From Streptomyces lichenis (GTDB lineage Bacteria > Actinomycetota > Actinomycetes > Streptomycetales > Streptomycetaceae): 64,000 bases of DNA. The position numbers were made by a program, and so were the translations under genes. Positions 15,950 to 24,607 of the stretch are shown here, piece after piece (the first letter of the stretch is position 1; every line of letters begins with the position of its first letter). The stretch is taken from the NCBI RefSeq assembly GCF_023218175.1, contig NZ_JALPTH010000020.1, forward strand, positions 1 to 64,000, in the 5' to 3' direction. The notes under the pieces are model-generated. The model was not told the origin of the DNA. It worked only from the letters and a program-made list of their open reading frames with translations, and ran no database searches.

Positions 15950-17302
15950 CTACTGGTCGCGGTACATCTCGGCGACCAGGAAGGCGAGGTCCAGCGACTG
16001 GCTCCGGTTGAGCCGGGGGTCGCAGGCCGTCTCGTAGCGCTGGTGCAGGTCGTCGACGAAGATCTCGTCGCCGCCGCCCACGCACTCGGTGACGTCGTCG
16101 CCGGTCAGCTCCACATGGATGCCGCCCGGGTGGGTGCCGAGGCCCTTGTGGACCTCGAAGAAGCCCTTGACCTCGTCCAGCACGTCGTCGAAGCGGCGGG
16201 TCTTGTGCCCGGAGGCCGCCTCGAAGGTGTTGCCGTGCATCGGGTCGGTGACCCAGGCGACGGTGGCGCCCGAGGCGGTGACCTTCTCCACCAGCTCCGG
16301 CAGCTTGTCGCGGACCTTGTCGGCGCCCATGCGGACGATGAAGGTCAGCCGGCCGGGCTCGCGCTCCGGGTCGAGGCGGTCCACGTAGGTCAGCGCCTCG
16401 TCCACGGTGGTGGTCGGGCCGAGCTTGATGCCGATCGGGTTGCGGATCCGGGAGGCGAACTCGATGTGCGCCCCGTCCAGCTGGCGGGTGCGCTCGCCGA
16501 TCCACACCATGTGGCCGGAGGTGTCGTACAGCTGGCCGGTCCGCGAGTCGACGCGGGTCAGCGCCGTCTCGTAGTCCAGCAGCAGCGCCTCGTGGGAGGC
16601 GAAGAACTCCACCGTGCGGAACTCGGCCGGGTCGGTGCCGCAGGCCTTCATGAAGTTCAGCGCGTTGTCGATCTCGCGGGCGAGCTGCTCGTAGCGCTGG
16701 CCGGAGGGCGAGGACTTCACGAAGTCCTGGTTCCAGGCGTGCACCTGGCGCAGGTCCGCGTAGCCGCCGGTGGTGAAGGCGCGGACCAGGTTCAGCGTGG
16801 ACGCCGAGGCCTGGTACATCCGCTTCAGCCGCTGCGGGTCGGGGACCCGGGCCGCCTCGGTGAAGGCGAAGCCGTTGACCGAGTCGCCCCGGTAGGTCGG
16901 CAGGGTCAGCCCGTCGCGGGTCTCGGTCGGCTTGGAGCGCGGCTTGGAGTACTGGCCGGCGATCCTGCCGACCTTCACCACCGGCACCGAGGCCGCGTAG
17001 GTGAGCACCGCGCCCATCTGGAGGAGGGTCTTCAGCTTGTTGCGGATGTGGTCGGCCGAGACGCCGTCGAAGGCCTCGGCGCAGTCGCCGCCCTGGAGGA
17101 GGAACGCCTCGCCCCTGGCGACGGATCCCAGCCGGGCGCGCAGCTGGTCGCACTCGCCGGCGAAGACGAGCGGCGGATACGATTCGAGGTCCGCGACGGC
17201 TTCGCGCAGGGCCTCGGCATCCGGGTACTCGGGCTGCTGCGCCGCGGGAAGGTCGCGCCAGGTGTTGCCACCGACTGCGGTGGTCTTAGCGTTCACGGTC
17301 AC
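15950..17302 (-). CDS. aroH: Class II 3-deoxy-7-phosphoheptulonate (DAHP) synthase
   Basis: A 450-residue plant-type enzyme that condenses PEP and erythrose-4-phosphate, the first step of the shikimate pathway. Motifs are LLQGGDCAEAF, KVGRIAGQYSKPRS, IGERTRQLDGAHIEF, RNPIGIKLGPTT, and WVTDPMHGNTFEA with metal and substrate ligands. The frame stays open to 17485, but the GTG at 17302 (start MTVNAKTTAVGG) gives the usual length, with AAGGTGGGG upstream. It is divergent from the trpL-trpEG unit, with only 82 bp between them. The promoter region is therefore shared, and the two probably respond together to aromatic amino-acid need. Confidence 0.93.
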   Translation of the reverse strand: MTVNAKTTAVGGNTWRDLPAAQQPEYPDAEALREAVADLESYPPLVFAGECDQLRARLGSVARGEAFLLQGGDCAEAFDGVSADHIRNKLKTLLQMGAVLTYAASVPVVKVGRIAGQYSKPRSKPTETRDGLTLPTYRGDSVNGFAFTEAARVPDPQRLKRMYQASASTLNLVRAFTTGGYADLRQVHAWNQDFVKSSPSGQRYEQLAREIDNALNFMKACGTDPAEFRTVEFFASHEALLLDYETALTRVDSRTGQLYDTSGHMVWIGERTRQLDGAHIEFASRIRNPIGIKLGPTTTVDEALTYVDRLDPEREPGRLTFIVRMGADKVRDKLPELVEKVTASGATVAWVTDPMHGNTFEAASGHKTRRFDDVLDEVKGFFEVHKGLGTHPGGIHVELTGDDVTECVGGGDEIFVDDLHQRYETACDPRLNRSQSLDLAFLVAEMYRDQ

Positions 17303-17371
17303 CTGCCCCACCTTACGGGGTCCCCGGGGGCGTCCATCCGTTCGCTCAGCAAGTGAGACGGGTTCGTGGGG

Positions 17372-17377
17372 TAGGGT
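17372..17377 (+). promoter_or_regulatory. Candidate -10 element of the trpL-trpEG transcript
   Basis: TAGGGT sits only 7 bp before the trpL ATG at 17385. If it is the -10 hexamer, transcription begins at or next to the A of the ATG, giving a leaderless leader peptide. No strong -35 is seen. Confidence 0.45.
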
Positions 17378-17384
17378 TCGCGCC

Positions 17385-17456
17385 ATGTTCGCTCCGACGT
17401 CGGCTGCGCCGATGAACCGCACCTGGTGGTGGACCGCCCTCCCGGCGGCCCACTGA
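17385..17456 (+). CDS. trpL: trp operon leader peptide
   Basis: A 23-residue peptide that starts MFAPTSAAP and continues MNRTWWWTALPAAH before a TGA. The three consecutive tryptophan codons (TGGTGGTGG) and the ending ALPAAH match Streptomyces trp leader peptides. Ribosome stalling at the Trp codons when charged tRNA-Trp is scarce would favour readthrough into trpEG. An internal ATG at 17412 would give a 14-residue version. The longer form is preferred because MFA starts are seen in relatives and because of the -10-like box just upstream. Confidence 0.9.
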   Translation: MFAPTSAAPMNRTWWWTALPAAH

Positions 17457-17490
17457 CCGGCGCGTACGCGAACAGCGAGACGCACGACCG

Positions 17491-17517
17491 CGAAGGCCGC
17501 CCGAGGGGCGGCCTTCG
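17491..17517 (+). terminator. trp attenuator hairpin
   Basis: CGAAGGCCGCCC (17491-17502) pairs perfectly with GGGCGGCCTTCG (17506-17517) around a GAG loop, 34 bp after the trpL stop and 48 bp before trpEG. It is the terminator arm of a transcription attenuator of the kind described for S. venezuelae trpEG. Confidence 0.85.
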
Positions 17518-17565
17518 GCGTGTGTGCCGGGCGTTGGGCCGTCCCTCCTGTCAGGAGGACCGCCC

Positions 17566-19482
17566 ATGAACGCTCATCCGCCGACCACCGCGCAGCTGCT
17601 CGCCCGGCTGCTGGACCCCGCCTCGGGGCCGTTCGCGCTGCTCAGACGGCGTACGCCCGGTCGCGACCACGACACCGTGGAAGTGCTCACCGGACCGGTG
17701 CGCACCGCCCGGCGGCTGGCCGAGCTGCCCGTCGGCGACCGCCCGGCGCTCGCCCTGGTGCCCTTCCGTCAACTGGCCGAAAGAGGGTTCGAGGTCCGGG
17801 ACGACGCCACCCCGCTCAGTGTGCTGACCGCCGAGCAGCGGTACGAGCTGCCGCTGGCGGAGGTGCTGGCCGAACTGCCCGGCCACGCCGTCCGGGTCGA
17901 GGACGGTGGCTTCGATGTCTCGGACCGTGAGTATGAGCGGACCGTACGACGGGTGGTGGAGGAGGAGATCGGCCGCGGTGAGGGGGCCAACTTCGTCATC
18001 CGGCGCACCTACACCGGACGGCTCCCGGGCTTCGGGCGGGCGGACGCGCTGGCCCTGTTCCGGCGGCTGCTGGAGGGCGAGCGCGGGGCGTACTGGACCT
18101 TCGTGGTGCACACCGGGGAGCGCACCCTGGTCGGTGCCAGCCCGGAGGTGCATGTGCGGATGTCCGGCGGCACGGTGGTGATGAACCCGATCAGCGGGAC
18201 CTTCCGCCATCCGGACGGGGACCCGACGCCCGAGCAACTGCTGGGCTTCCTCGCCGACCGCAAGGAGACCGACGAGCTCTCCATGGTCGTGGACGAGGAG
18301 CTGAAGATGATGTGCGCCGTCGGCGACATGGGCGGCACGGTCGTCGGGCCGCGGCTGCGGGAGATGGCGCATCTGACCCACACCGAGTACGAGCTGCGCG
18401 GCCGCTCCTCGCTGGATGTGCGCGAGGTGCTGCGGCAGACCATGTTCGCGGCGACCGTCACCGGCTCGCCGGTGCGGAACGCCTGCCGGGTGATCGAGCG
18501 GTACGAGGAGGGGGGCCGCGGCTACTACGCGGGGGCGCTGGCGCTGCTGGGCACCGGACCGGGCGGGGCGCAGACGCTGGACTCGCCGATCCTGATCCGT
18601 ACCGCCGACATCTCGGCCGCCGGTCAGCTGCGGGTGCCGGTGGGGGCGACCCTGGTGCGCCACTCCGACCCGGCGTCGGAGGTGGCGGAGACCCATGCCA
18701 AGGCGGCCGGGGTGCTGGCCGCGCTGGGGGTGCGGCCGGGGCGGGCGGCGGGCCAGGGCGCGGCGGAAGGGCCCCGGCTGGCCGACGACCCCCGGGTGCG
18801 GGCGGCGCTGGACGCCCGGCGCGGTGAGCTGGCGCCGTTCTGGCTGCGGATGCAGGAGCGGCCGGCCGAGCGGACCGGGCACGCCCTGGTGGTGGACGGC
18901 GAGGACACCTTCACCGCGATGCTGGCGCATCTGCTGCGCTCGGCGGGGATGGAGGTGGACGTGCGGCCGTACGACGAGCCGGGGCTGCGGGAGGCGGCGC
19001 TCGCCCACACCGGCCCGGTGGTGCTGGGCCCGGGTCCGGGCGATCCGGGGGACGCGGCCGATCCGAGGATGCGACTGCTGCGCGGGCTGGCCGGGGAGCT
19101 GCTGGACGGCGGGCGCCCGGCGGCGGGGCGTCCGGTGCTCGGGGTGTGCCTGGGCCATGAGCTGATCGCCGCCGAGCTGGGCCTGGCGCTGGTGCGCAAG
19201 CGGGAGCCGCTGCAGGGCGCGCAGCGGCGGATCGACCTGTTCGGCACGGAGGAGACGGTGGGCTTCTACAACAGCTTCACCGCCCGCTGCGACGAGCGGG
19301 AGGCGGCCGCGCTGGCGCTGCGCGGGGTGGAGGTGAGCCGGGATCCGGCCGGCGGCGAGGTGCACGCGCTGCGCGGGCCGGGCTTCGCCGGGGTGCAGTT
19401 CCATCCGGAGTCGGTGCTGACCCTGCGCGGGGCGGAGGTGGTACGGGAGCTGGTGGCGGCGCTGCACACCAGCCCGCGCTGA
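17566..19482 (+). CDS. trpE: Fused anthranilate synthase (TrpE-TrpG)
   Basis: A 638-residue fusion making anthranilate from chorismate and glutamine. The TrpE half (about 1-420) has NPISGTFRHPDGD, DRKETDELSMVVDEELKMM, and the HTEYELRGR/TVTGSPVRNACRVI signature of chorismate-binding enzymes. The TrpG half (about 440-638) has the GVCLGHELIAAELG nucleophile elbow (Cys) and the GVQFHPESVLT His-Glu pair. The architecture equals PhzE/TrpEG-type fusions. The trpL attenuator directly upstream argues for a role in tryptophan supply rather than phenazine or ADIC chemistry. The ATG at 17566 follows GGAGGACC. Confidence 0.92.
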   Translation: MNAHPPTTAQLLARLLDPASGPFALLRRRTPGRDHDTVEVLTGPVRTARRLAELPVGDRPALALVPFRQLAERGFEVRDDATPLSVLTAEQRYELPLAEVLAELPGHAVRVEDGGFDVSDREYERTVRRVVEEEIGRGEGANFVIRRTYTGRLPGFGRADALALFRRLLEGERGAYWTFVVHTGERTLVGASPEVHVRMSGGTVVMNPISGTFRHPDGDPTPEQLLGFLADRKETDELSMVVDEELKMMCAVGDMGGTVVGPRLREMAHLTHTEYELRGRSSLDVREVLRQTMFAATVTGSPVRNACRVIERYEEGGRGYYAGALALLGTGPGGAQTLDSPILIRTADISAAGQLRVPVGATLVRHSDPASEVAETHAKAAGVLAALGVRPGRAAGQGAAEGPRLADDPRVRAALDARRGELAPFWLRMQERPAERTGHALVVDGEDTFTAMLAHLLRSAGMEVDVRPYDEPGLREAALAHTGPVVLGPGPGDPGDAADPRMRLLRGLAGELLDGGRPAAGRPVLGVCLGHELIAAELGLALVRKREPLQGAQRRIDLFGTEETVGFYNSFTARCDEREAAALALRGVEVSRDPAGGEVHALRGPGFAGVQFHPESVLTLRGAEVVRELVAALHTSPR

Positions 19483-19483
19483 G

Positions 19484-19548
19484 GGGGCCGCGGCCCTCGG
19501 GGGGGGCTGCTCCCCCAGGGCCCTCGGGGGTCTACTCCCCCGGGGGCT
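19484..19548. terminator. Bidirectional terminator region between trpEG and the dehydrogenase
   Basis: Successive GC hairpins: GAGGG...CCCTC around GGCCGCGG, then GGGGG-GCTGCT-CCCCC and GGGGG-TCTACT-CCCCC. The last two are near-direct repeats beginning GCCCTCGGGGG. They lie between two convergent genes and cover the stop codon of the dehydrogenase. Confidence 0.7.
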
Positions 19549-20539
19549 CGGGCGGGACGAGCACGTTCTCGTTGCGGCGGCCCTCGGCGTAGTCGGTGAT
19601 GTTGCGGACGGTGGTGTCGATGATCTGGGTGACCGCCTCGCGGGTGTAGTACGCCTGGTGGGAGGTGACCACCACATGCGGGAAAGTCATCAGCCGGGCC
19701 AGGGTGTCGTCGGTGACCGCCTCCAGGGACTTGTCCAGGAAGAACAGCCCGGCCTCCGCCTCGTACACGTCCAGGCCCACCCCGGTGAAGCGCCCGGCGC
19801 GCAGCTCGTCCACCAGGGCGTCGGTGTCGATCAGCCCGCCGCGGCTGGAGTTGATCAGGATGGCGTCGTCCTTCATGGACTTCAGCGCGGTGGCGTCCAC
19901 CAGCCGGCGGGTGGAGGGGACCAGCGGGACGTGCAGGCTGATCACATCGGCGCGGGCGAACAGCTCGTCCTTGTCCACATAGGTCATCCCGAGGTCCTGG
20001 CAGGCCGGGTTGGGGGCGAGGTCCCAGCCGAGCAGCTCCATGCCGAAGCCGTGCGCGATCCGGGTGAACGCCTCGCCGATCTTCCCGGTGCCGAGCACTC
20101 CGGCGGTGCGGCCGCGCAGGTCGCGGCCGAGCAGTCCGTCCAGCCGGAAGTCGAAGTCCCGGGTGCGTCCGGCGGCCCGGACGATCCGCCGGTTGACGGC
20201 CATCGCCAGGGTCCAGGCGAACTCGGCGACCGCGTACGGCGAGTAGTACGAGACCCGGGCGACGGTGAGGCCGAGGCGGCGGGCGGCGGCCAGGTCGATG
20301 TTGTTGAAGCCGGTGGAGCGCTGGGCGATCATCCGGGTGCCGCCGGCCGCGAGGGTGCCGAGCACGGCGGCGTCCAGGTCGGCGTTGACGCTGGAGGACA
20401 CCGCCTCGTAGCCGGCCGCGAGGGGCGCGGTGTCCCGGTCGAGGGCGACCTCCAGGCAGCGGATGGTGTGCCGGCCCGCGAAGGCCTCCTCCAGCAGCGG
20501 CCGCTCGTCCGCCTGCACTCCGAGCGCCAGGACGTCCAC
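19532..20539 (-). CDS. 2-hydroxyacid (D-lactate) dehydrogenase
   Basis: A 335-residue NAD-dependent D-isomer-specific dehydrogenase. It has the Rossmann motif GVLGTGKIGEAFTRIA (about residues 150-165), an arginine in INSSRGGLIDTDAL, GVGLDVYEAEAG with the catalytic glutamate region, and VVVTSHQAYYTREA with the catalytic histidine. The YSPYAVAEF and FNNID elements are typical of LdhA-type fermentative D-lactate dehydrogenases. The GTG start (20539) has GAAGGGAT 6-9 nt upstream; longer frames upstream belong to other strands' coding. It converges with trpEG and lies downstream of macR. Confidence 0.88.
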   Translation of the reverse strand: MDVLALGVQADERPLLEEAFAGRHTIRCLEVALDRDTAPLAAGYEAVSSSVNADLDAAVLGTLAAGGTRMIAQRSTGFNNIDLAAARRLGLTVARVSYYSPYAVAEFAWTLAMAVNRRIVRAAGRTRDFDFRLDGLLGRDLRGRTAGVLGTGKIGEAFTRIAHGFGMELLGWDLAPNPACQDLGMTYVDKDELFARADVISLHVPLVPSTRRLVDATALKSMKDDAILINSSRGGLIDTDALVDELRAGRFTGVGLDVYEAEAGLFFLDKSLEAVTDDTLARLMTFPHVVVTSHQAYYTREAVTQIIDTTVRNITDYAEGRRNENVLVPPEPPGE

Positions 20540-20616
20540 GGGTATCCCTTCGGTCGGGGAGAGATCCCAGGATGTCGCCGGGCCGCCGGCCCCACCACCC
20601 GGGCTGGGCGGGCGGG

Positions 20617-21309
20617 CTAGGCGTCGTCGAGGCCGACCTCTATGGCGTAGCGCACGAGTTCCACCCGGTTGTGCAGCTGGAGCTTGCCGAGGGTGTTCTG
20701 CACATGGTTCTGGACGGTGCGGTGCGAGATGACCAGGCGCTCGGCGATCTGCTTGTAGCTCAGCCCCTTGGCGACCAGCCGCAGCACCTCGGTCTCCCGC
20801 TCGGTGAGCTGCGGGGCGGCCTTGGTGTCGCCGGTGCCACCGGGGGCGGGGGCGGGCTCGGTGGCCAGGCGGCGGTACTCGCCGAGGACCAGCCCGGCGA
20901 GCCCCGGGGTGAAGACCGGGTCCCCGGCGGCCGTGCGGCGCACCGCGTCCAGCAGTTCGGCGGTGCTGGCCGACTTCACCAGATAGCCGGTGGCGCCGGA
21001 CTTCACCGCCTCCAGCACATCGGCGTGCTCGCCGCTGGCGGAGAGCACCAGCACCCTGGGCCCGGTGCCGCCGCCGACCAGTTCCTTGCAGACCTGCACC
21101 CCGGGCTTGGCGGGCAGGTTGAGGTCCAGCACCAGCACGTCGGGGCTGGTGGCGCGGGCCCGGCGGACGGCCTGCTCGCCGTCCCCGGCGGTGGCCACCA
21201 CGTCGAACCCGGCCTCGGCCAGGTCCCGGGCGACCGCGTCCCGCCACATCGGGTGGTCGTCCACCACCATCACCCGGATGGTGCCCCGCTCTTCCGTCTG
21301 CTCGCTCAT
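20617..21309 (-). CDS. macR: Response regulator, NarL/LuxR type (MacR-like)
   Basis: A 230-residue two-component regulator. The receiver domain (about 11-130) has VVDDHPMW with the acidic pocket, the phospho-acceptor Asp in VLVLDLNLP, and VLSASGEH and GYLVKSAS with the conserved Ser/Lys. A LuxR HTH occupies about 165-225 (LTERETEVLRLVAKGLSYKQ, then RTVQNHVQNTLGKL). Its ATG overlaps the kinase stop codon by 4 bp (ATGA), so the pair is translationally coupled. The pair corresponds by synteny to S. coelicolor MacRS, which controls morphological differentiation. The name rests on that comparison. Confidence 0.88.
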   Translation of the reverse strand: MSEQTEERGTIRVMVVDDHPMWRDAVARDLAEAGFDVVATAGDGEQAVRRARATSPDVLVLDLNLPAKPGVQVCKELVGGGTGPRVLVLSASGEHADVLEAVKSGATGYLVKSASTAELLDAVRRTAAGDPVFTPGLAGLVLGEYRRLATEPAPAPGGTGDTKAAPQLTERETEVLRLVAKGLSYKQIAERLVISHRTVQNHVQNTLGKLQLHNRVELVRYAIEVGLDDA

Positions 21310-22556
21310 GCCTGCTGTGCCTTCCCCCGCCGGGCCTTCGCGGCCCGTGGAACCCTCAACTCGACCTCGGTGCCCTGGCCGGGTACGGAGACCAGCTCGG
21401 CGCTGCCGCCCAGCTCCCGCAACCGGCCACGGATGGACAGGGCCACTCCCATGCGGCCCTCGCCCTCCGCCTGGACCAGCCGCCCCTCGGGGATGCCCGG
21501 TCCGTCGTCCCGTACCGTGACGATCACCTCCTCCGGCCAGTCCTCCACGAGTATCCAGGCCCGGGCCTCGGCTCCGGCGTGCAGGCGTACGTTGTCCAGC
21601 GCGGCGCCGACCGCGGCGGCCACCTCCCGGGCGGCCGGGGCGGGCAGCGGCACCGCGGCGCCCGGCTCGGCGACGGTGACCCGGGCCCCGGCGAACGGCG
21701 CCAGCAGCAGCCGCAGATCCACCGTCCCGTCCCCGTCCCCCGGGGCCTGGGCCGGAAGGACGGCGTCCGGTTCGTCCACCACCCGGACCACCGCGCCCTG
21801 CGAGGAGTCCTCCGAGACATAGGAGGGGCGGGCCAGCCCGCCGGCGACCAGGGTGCGCAGCGCCACCTCCTGCTCCCCGGCCATGCGGCCCAGCTCGGCG
21901 GCCTCGCCGCCCAGCGCGGTGCCGCGGCGCTGGACCATGGCCAGCACCTGGAGCACGGAGTCGTGGATGTCGCGGGCCAGGCGCTCGCGCTCCCGGGTGG
22001 CCGCCTCGATCTCCAGGGCCCGGGCGAGGGTCCGCTCGGAGGCGCGGGCCACCTCCACCACGTAGCCGATGGCGATGGAGGCGATCCACACCAGCAGCAC
22101 GTTGTGCAGGGTGTCCTGGCTGGGGTGGCCGCGTTCGGCGATGTTGGCGACGGCGACCGGGGTGGAGGCGAACGCGGCCCAGCGCCAGCCGCCCTTGATG
22201 GCGTAGGCGAGGACCGAGCCGGCGGTCCAGATGCTGGGCAGGGTCGGGCCGTCGAAGGTCTGGGCGTGCACGTCGGCGAGCGGGGTGAGCATGATCCCGG
22301 TCAGCGCGATGACCAGGTCGGCGGCGAGGAACGGCCGGGTGCAGCGGGCCGCGCCGGACACCTGGGGCAGGGTCGCCAGCGTCCAGACGGCGAGCACCGC
22401 GAGGAAGACGGCGGCGACCCAGGGGCGCTCGAACTTCTCCCGGGTGGAGAGGAAGAGCAGCACCGCGTACACCATGGTGAGCAGCCGGTAGGCGGTCAGC
22501 GCCCGCCACAGCGGCTGCTCGACGGACATGCGGACGACCCGCTCGCGCTTGGGCAC
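21306..22556 (-). CDS. macS: Sensor histidine kinase (MacS-like)
   Basis: A 416-residue membrane kinase. Residues about 20-170 hold five hydrophobic helices with short loops and no large sensor domain. The dimerisation motif RERLARDIHDSVLQVLAMV carries the phospho-accepting His (HisKA_3). The ATPase domain has NVRLHAGAEA as N-box and VRDDGPGIPEG as G1. A second glycine-rich box follows (EGRMGVALSIRGRL). The GTG at 22556 is preferred over the ATG at 22529 because GGGGAGGGG lies 6-8 nt before it. It is the first gene of the kinase-regulator unit. Confidence 0.88.
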   Translation of the reverse strand: MPKRERVVRMSVEQPLWRALTAYRLLTMVYAVLLFLSTREKFERPWVAAVFLAVLAVWTLATLPQVSGAARCTRPFLAADLVIALTGIMLTPLADVHAQTFDGPTLPSIWTAGSVLAYAIKGGWRWAAFASTPVAVANIAERGHPSQDTLHNVLLVWIASIAIGYVVEVARASERTLARALEIEAATRERERLARDIHDSVLQVLAMVQRRGTALGGEAAELGRMAGEQEVALRTLVAGGLARPSYVSEDSSQGAVVRVVDEPDAVLPAQAPGDGDGTVDLRLLLAPFAGARVTVAEPGAAVPLPAPAAREVAAAVGAALDNVRLHAGAEARAWILVEDWPEEVIVTVRDDGPGIPEGRLVQAEGEGRMGVALSIRGRLRELGGSAELVSVPGQGTEVELRVPRAAKARRGKAQQA

Positions 22557-22594
22557 CCTGTCCCCTCCCCGCTCCCCCGTCGCCCGTGTGCGGG

Positions 22595-23362
22595 CTAGTG
22601 CTCCTTGCCGCCGGTGGCCTTGGCCTCGCGGGCGGCCTCCCTCGCCGCCTCCTTGGCGGCTTCCCTGGCGGCCTTGTCGGCGTCCGCGATCTGCCGCTTG
22701 GCGGCGGTGGCGTAGACGTCCACGTACTCCTGGCCGGACAGCTTCATGATCTCGTACATCACCTCGTCGGTGACCGAGCGCAGGATGAAGCGGTCGCCGT
22801 CCATGCCGTGGTAGCGGCTGAAGTCCAGCGGCTTGCCGATGCGGATGCCGGGGCGCATCAGCTTGGGCACGACCTTGCCGGGCGGCTGGATCTTCTCGGT
22901 GTCGATCATGGCGACCGGGATCACCGGGGCGCCGGTGGCGAGCGCCACCCGGGCCAGTCCGCCGGGCTTGCCGCGGTAGAGCCGGCCGTCCGGGGAGCGG
23001 GTGCCCTCGGGGTAGATCCCGAACAGCTCGCCGCGCTCCACCACCTCGATGCCGCTCTGGATGGCGGCCTCGCCGGCGCCCCGGGCGCCGGAGCGGTCCA
23101 CCGGGAGCTGGCCGACGCCCTTGAAGAACGCGGCGGTCAGCTTTCCCTTCAGGCCGGGCGAGGTGAAGTACTCGGCCTTGGCGATGAAGGTGACCTTGCG
23201 GTCCAGCACGGCGGGCAGGAAGAAGGAGTCCGAGAAGGAGAGGTGGTTGCTGGCGAGGATCGCCGGCCCCTCGGCGGGAATGTTCTCCAGCCCCTCCACC
23301 CAGGGCCGGAAGGCGAGCTTGAGCGAGCCTCCGATGGAGAACTTCATTGCGCCGTAGATCAA
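22595..23362 (-). CDS. plsC: 1-acyl-sn-glycerol-3-phosphate acyltransferase
   Basis: A 255-residue PlsC-type enzyme that acylates lysophosphatidic acid in phospholipid synthesis. It has the catalytic SNHLSFSDSFF (H-x4-D), FIAKAEYF, the substrate-binding IYPEGTRSPDG and a VPVAMIDTEKI-like block (PVIPVAMIDTE). The C-terminus is a charged helix of AREAAKEAAREA repeats, probably a coiled coil or membrane-lying helix. Translation begins at a TTG (23362), supported by AGGAGG 8 nt upstream; an internal ATG lies at 23347. The gene is divergent from the esterase. Confidence 0.9.
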   Translation of the reverse strand: MIYGAMKFSIGGSLKLAFRPWVEGLENIPAEGPAILASNHLSFSDSFFLPAVLDRKVTFIAKAEYFTSPGLKGKLTAAFFKGVGQLPVDRSGARGAGEAAIQSGIEVVERGELFGIYPEGTRSPDGRLYRGKPGGLARVALATGAPVIPVAMIDTEKIQPPGKVVPKLMRPGIRIGKPLDFSRYHGMDGDRFILRSVTDEVMYEIMKLSGQEYVDVYATAAKRQIADADKAAREAAKEAAREAAREAKATGGKEH

Positions 23363-23803
23363 CTCGGGTGCCTCCTGTTGTGCGTCGATCAGACCTTAAC
23401 CCGTGCGGTTGACGCCCTCGCCCACGGCGGACCCCGGGGCGCGGCCCGCCGATGGGCCGCGCGGGGGTGCGCGGGGCGCGTGGGGAGGGGTGTGGGAGGG
23501 GGCGGGTGGGGTGCGCGTGGTCCGTGTGCGGCCTCGGACCGCCGGGGGCGCCCGCCTCGGTACGCGGCGGGGCGCGGTGCCGGCCGTACGGCGCGGGCGC
23601 CCCGGCCCGCGGTGGGCGCGCGGGGGCGTGCGGGGGGCGTGCGGTGCGGGGCCGGGTGGGGCGGCGGCTCTGGTCGGTGTCATCGCGGTCGCGTACGGTG
23701 AGGTACGCCCCGGGCACGGCGTGCCCTGCCCGGTCGTTGCCCTTCCGGGTGGCCGTTTTCCCGGCCGCCCTTCCCGTGACCCGCATGCGAACGGAGACCC
23801 CCT
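23363..23803. other. Divergent intergenic region with G-rich tract
   Basis: 440 bp without a credible gene between plsC and the esterase. On the plus strand 23462-23515 contains at least seven runs of three or more guanines, such as GGGGTGCGCGGGGCGCGTGG and GGGAGGGGGCGGGTGGGG, enough to fold G-quadruplexes. The promoters of both flanking genes must lie here, and the less G-rich stretch 23690-23800 is the likely esterase promoter. Confidence 0.5.
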
Positions 23804-24607
23804 GTGCCGGTGCTCCCCGGAGCCGAGCCGTTCCGCCACGAGGGCGGAGAGGTCGGCGTACTGCTCTGCCACGGCTTCACCGGTTCGCCGCAGTCGCTGC
23901 GCCCGTGGGCCCGCTTCCTGGCCGACCGCGGGCTGACCGTGTCGCTGCCGCTGCTGCCGGGGCACGGCACCCGCTGGCAGGACATGCAGCTCACCGGCTG
24001 GCAGGACTGGTACGCGGAGGTGGACCGGGAGCTGCGGGCGCTGACCGCCCGGTGCGCCAGGGTCTTCGTCCTCGGGCTGTCCATGGGCGGGGCGCTGGCG
24101 CTGCGGCTGGCCGCCAGGCACGGGGACGCGGTGGCGGGCGTGGCGGTGGTGAACCCGGCGAACAAGGTGCACGGGGCGGGGGTGCGGGTGCTGCCGGTGG
24201 TCCGCCATCTGGTGCCCTCGCAGCCCGGCCTGGTCGGCGACATCGCCAAGGAGGGCGGGCGGGAGCTGGGCTACGACCGGGTGCCGCTGCACGCGGCGTA
24301 CTCGCTGGTGCGCTTCCTGCGCATGGTGGACACCGAGCTGCCGCAGGTCACCCAGCCGGTGCTGCTGATGCACAGCGCGGTGGACCATGTGGTGCCGCCG
24401 GCGGACTCGGCGCGGGTGCTGAGCCGGATCTCGTCGGTGGACGTGACCGAGGTGGTGCTGGAACAGAGCTACCACGTGGCCACGTTGGACCATGACGCGG
24501 AGCGGATCTTCCAGGAGAGTCACGCGTTCATCGGCCGGCTCGCTCCGGGCGCCGGTCCGACGGGGTCGCCGGCGGCGGCCCGGGGAGGGAGTGCGTCCGG
24601 TGGCTGA
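23804..24607 (+). CDS. Alpha/beta hydrolase, carboxylesterase type
   Basis: A 267-residue serine hydrolase similar to Est30-type carboxylesterases or monoacylglycerol lipases. It has the oxyanion region LLCHGFTGSPQSL (residues 20-32), PLLPGHGTRWQDM, the nucleophile elbow LGLSMGGALALR, the catalytic acid in LLMHSAVDHVVPP, and the catalytic His in SYHVATLDHD. There is no signal peptide, so it is cytoplasmic. The GTG start follows GGAGAC by a short spacer. The last 25 residues are Gly/Ala-rich. It overlaps the next gene by 8 bp, implying co-transcription. Confidence 0.85.
   Translation: MPVLPGAEPFRHEGGEVGVLLCHGFTGSPQSLRPWARFLADRGLTVSLPLLPGHGTRWQDMQLTGWQDWYAEVDRELRALTARCARVFVLGLSMGGALALRLAARHGDAVAGVAVVNPANKVHGAGVRVLPVVRHLVPSQPGLVGDIAKEGGRELGYDRVPLHAAYSLVRFLRMVDTELPQVTQPVLLMHSAVDHVVPPADSARVLSRISSVDVTEVVLEQSYHVATLDHDAERIFQESHAFIGRLAPGAGPTGSPAAARGGSASGG

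Noticed and set aside
23403..23936. 177-codon plus-strand frame
   Set aside because: It covers the G-rich non-coding tract and continues out of frame into the esterase gene.
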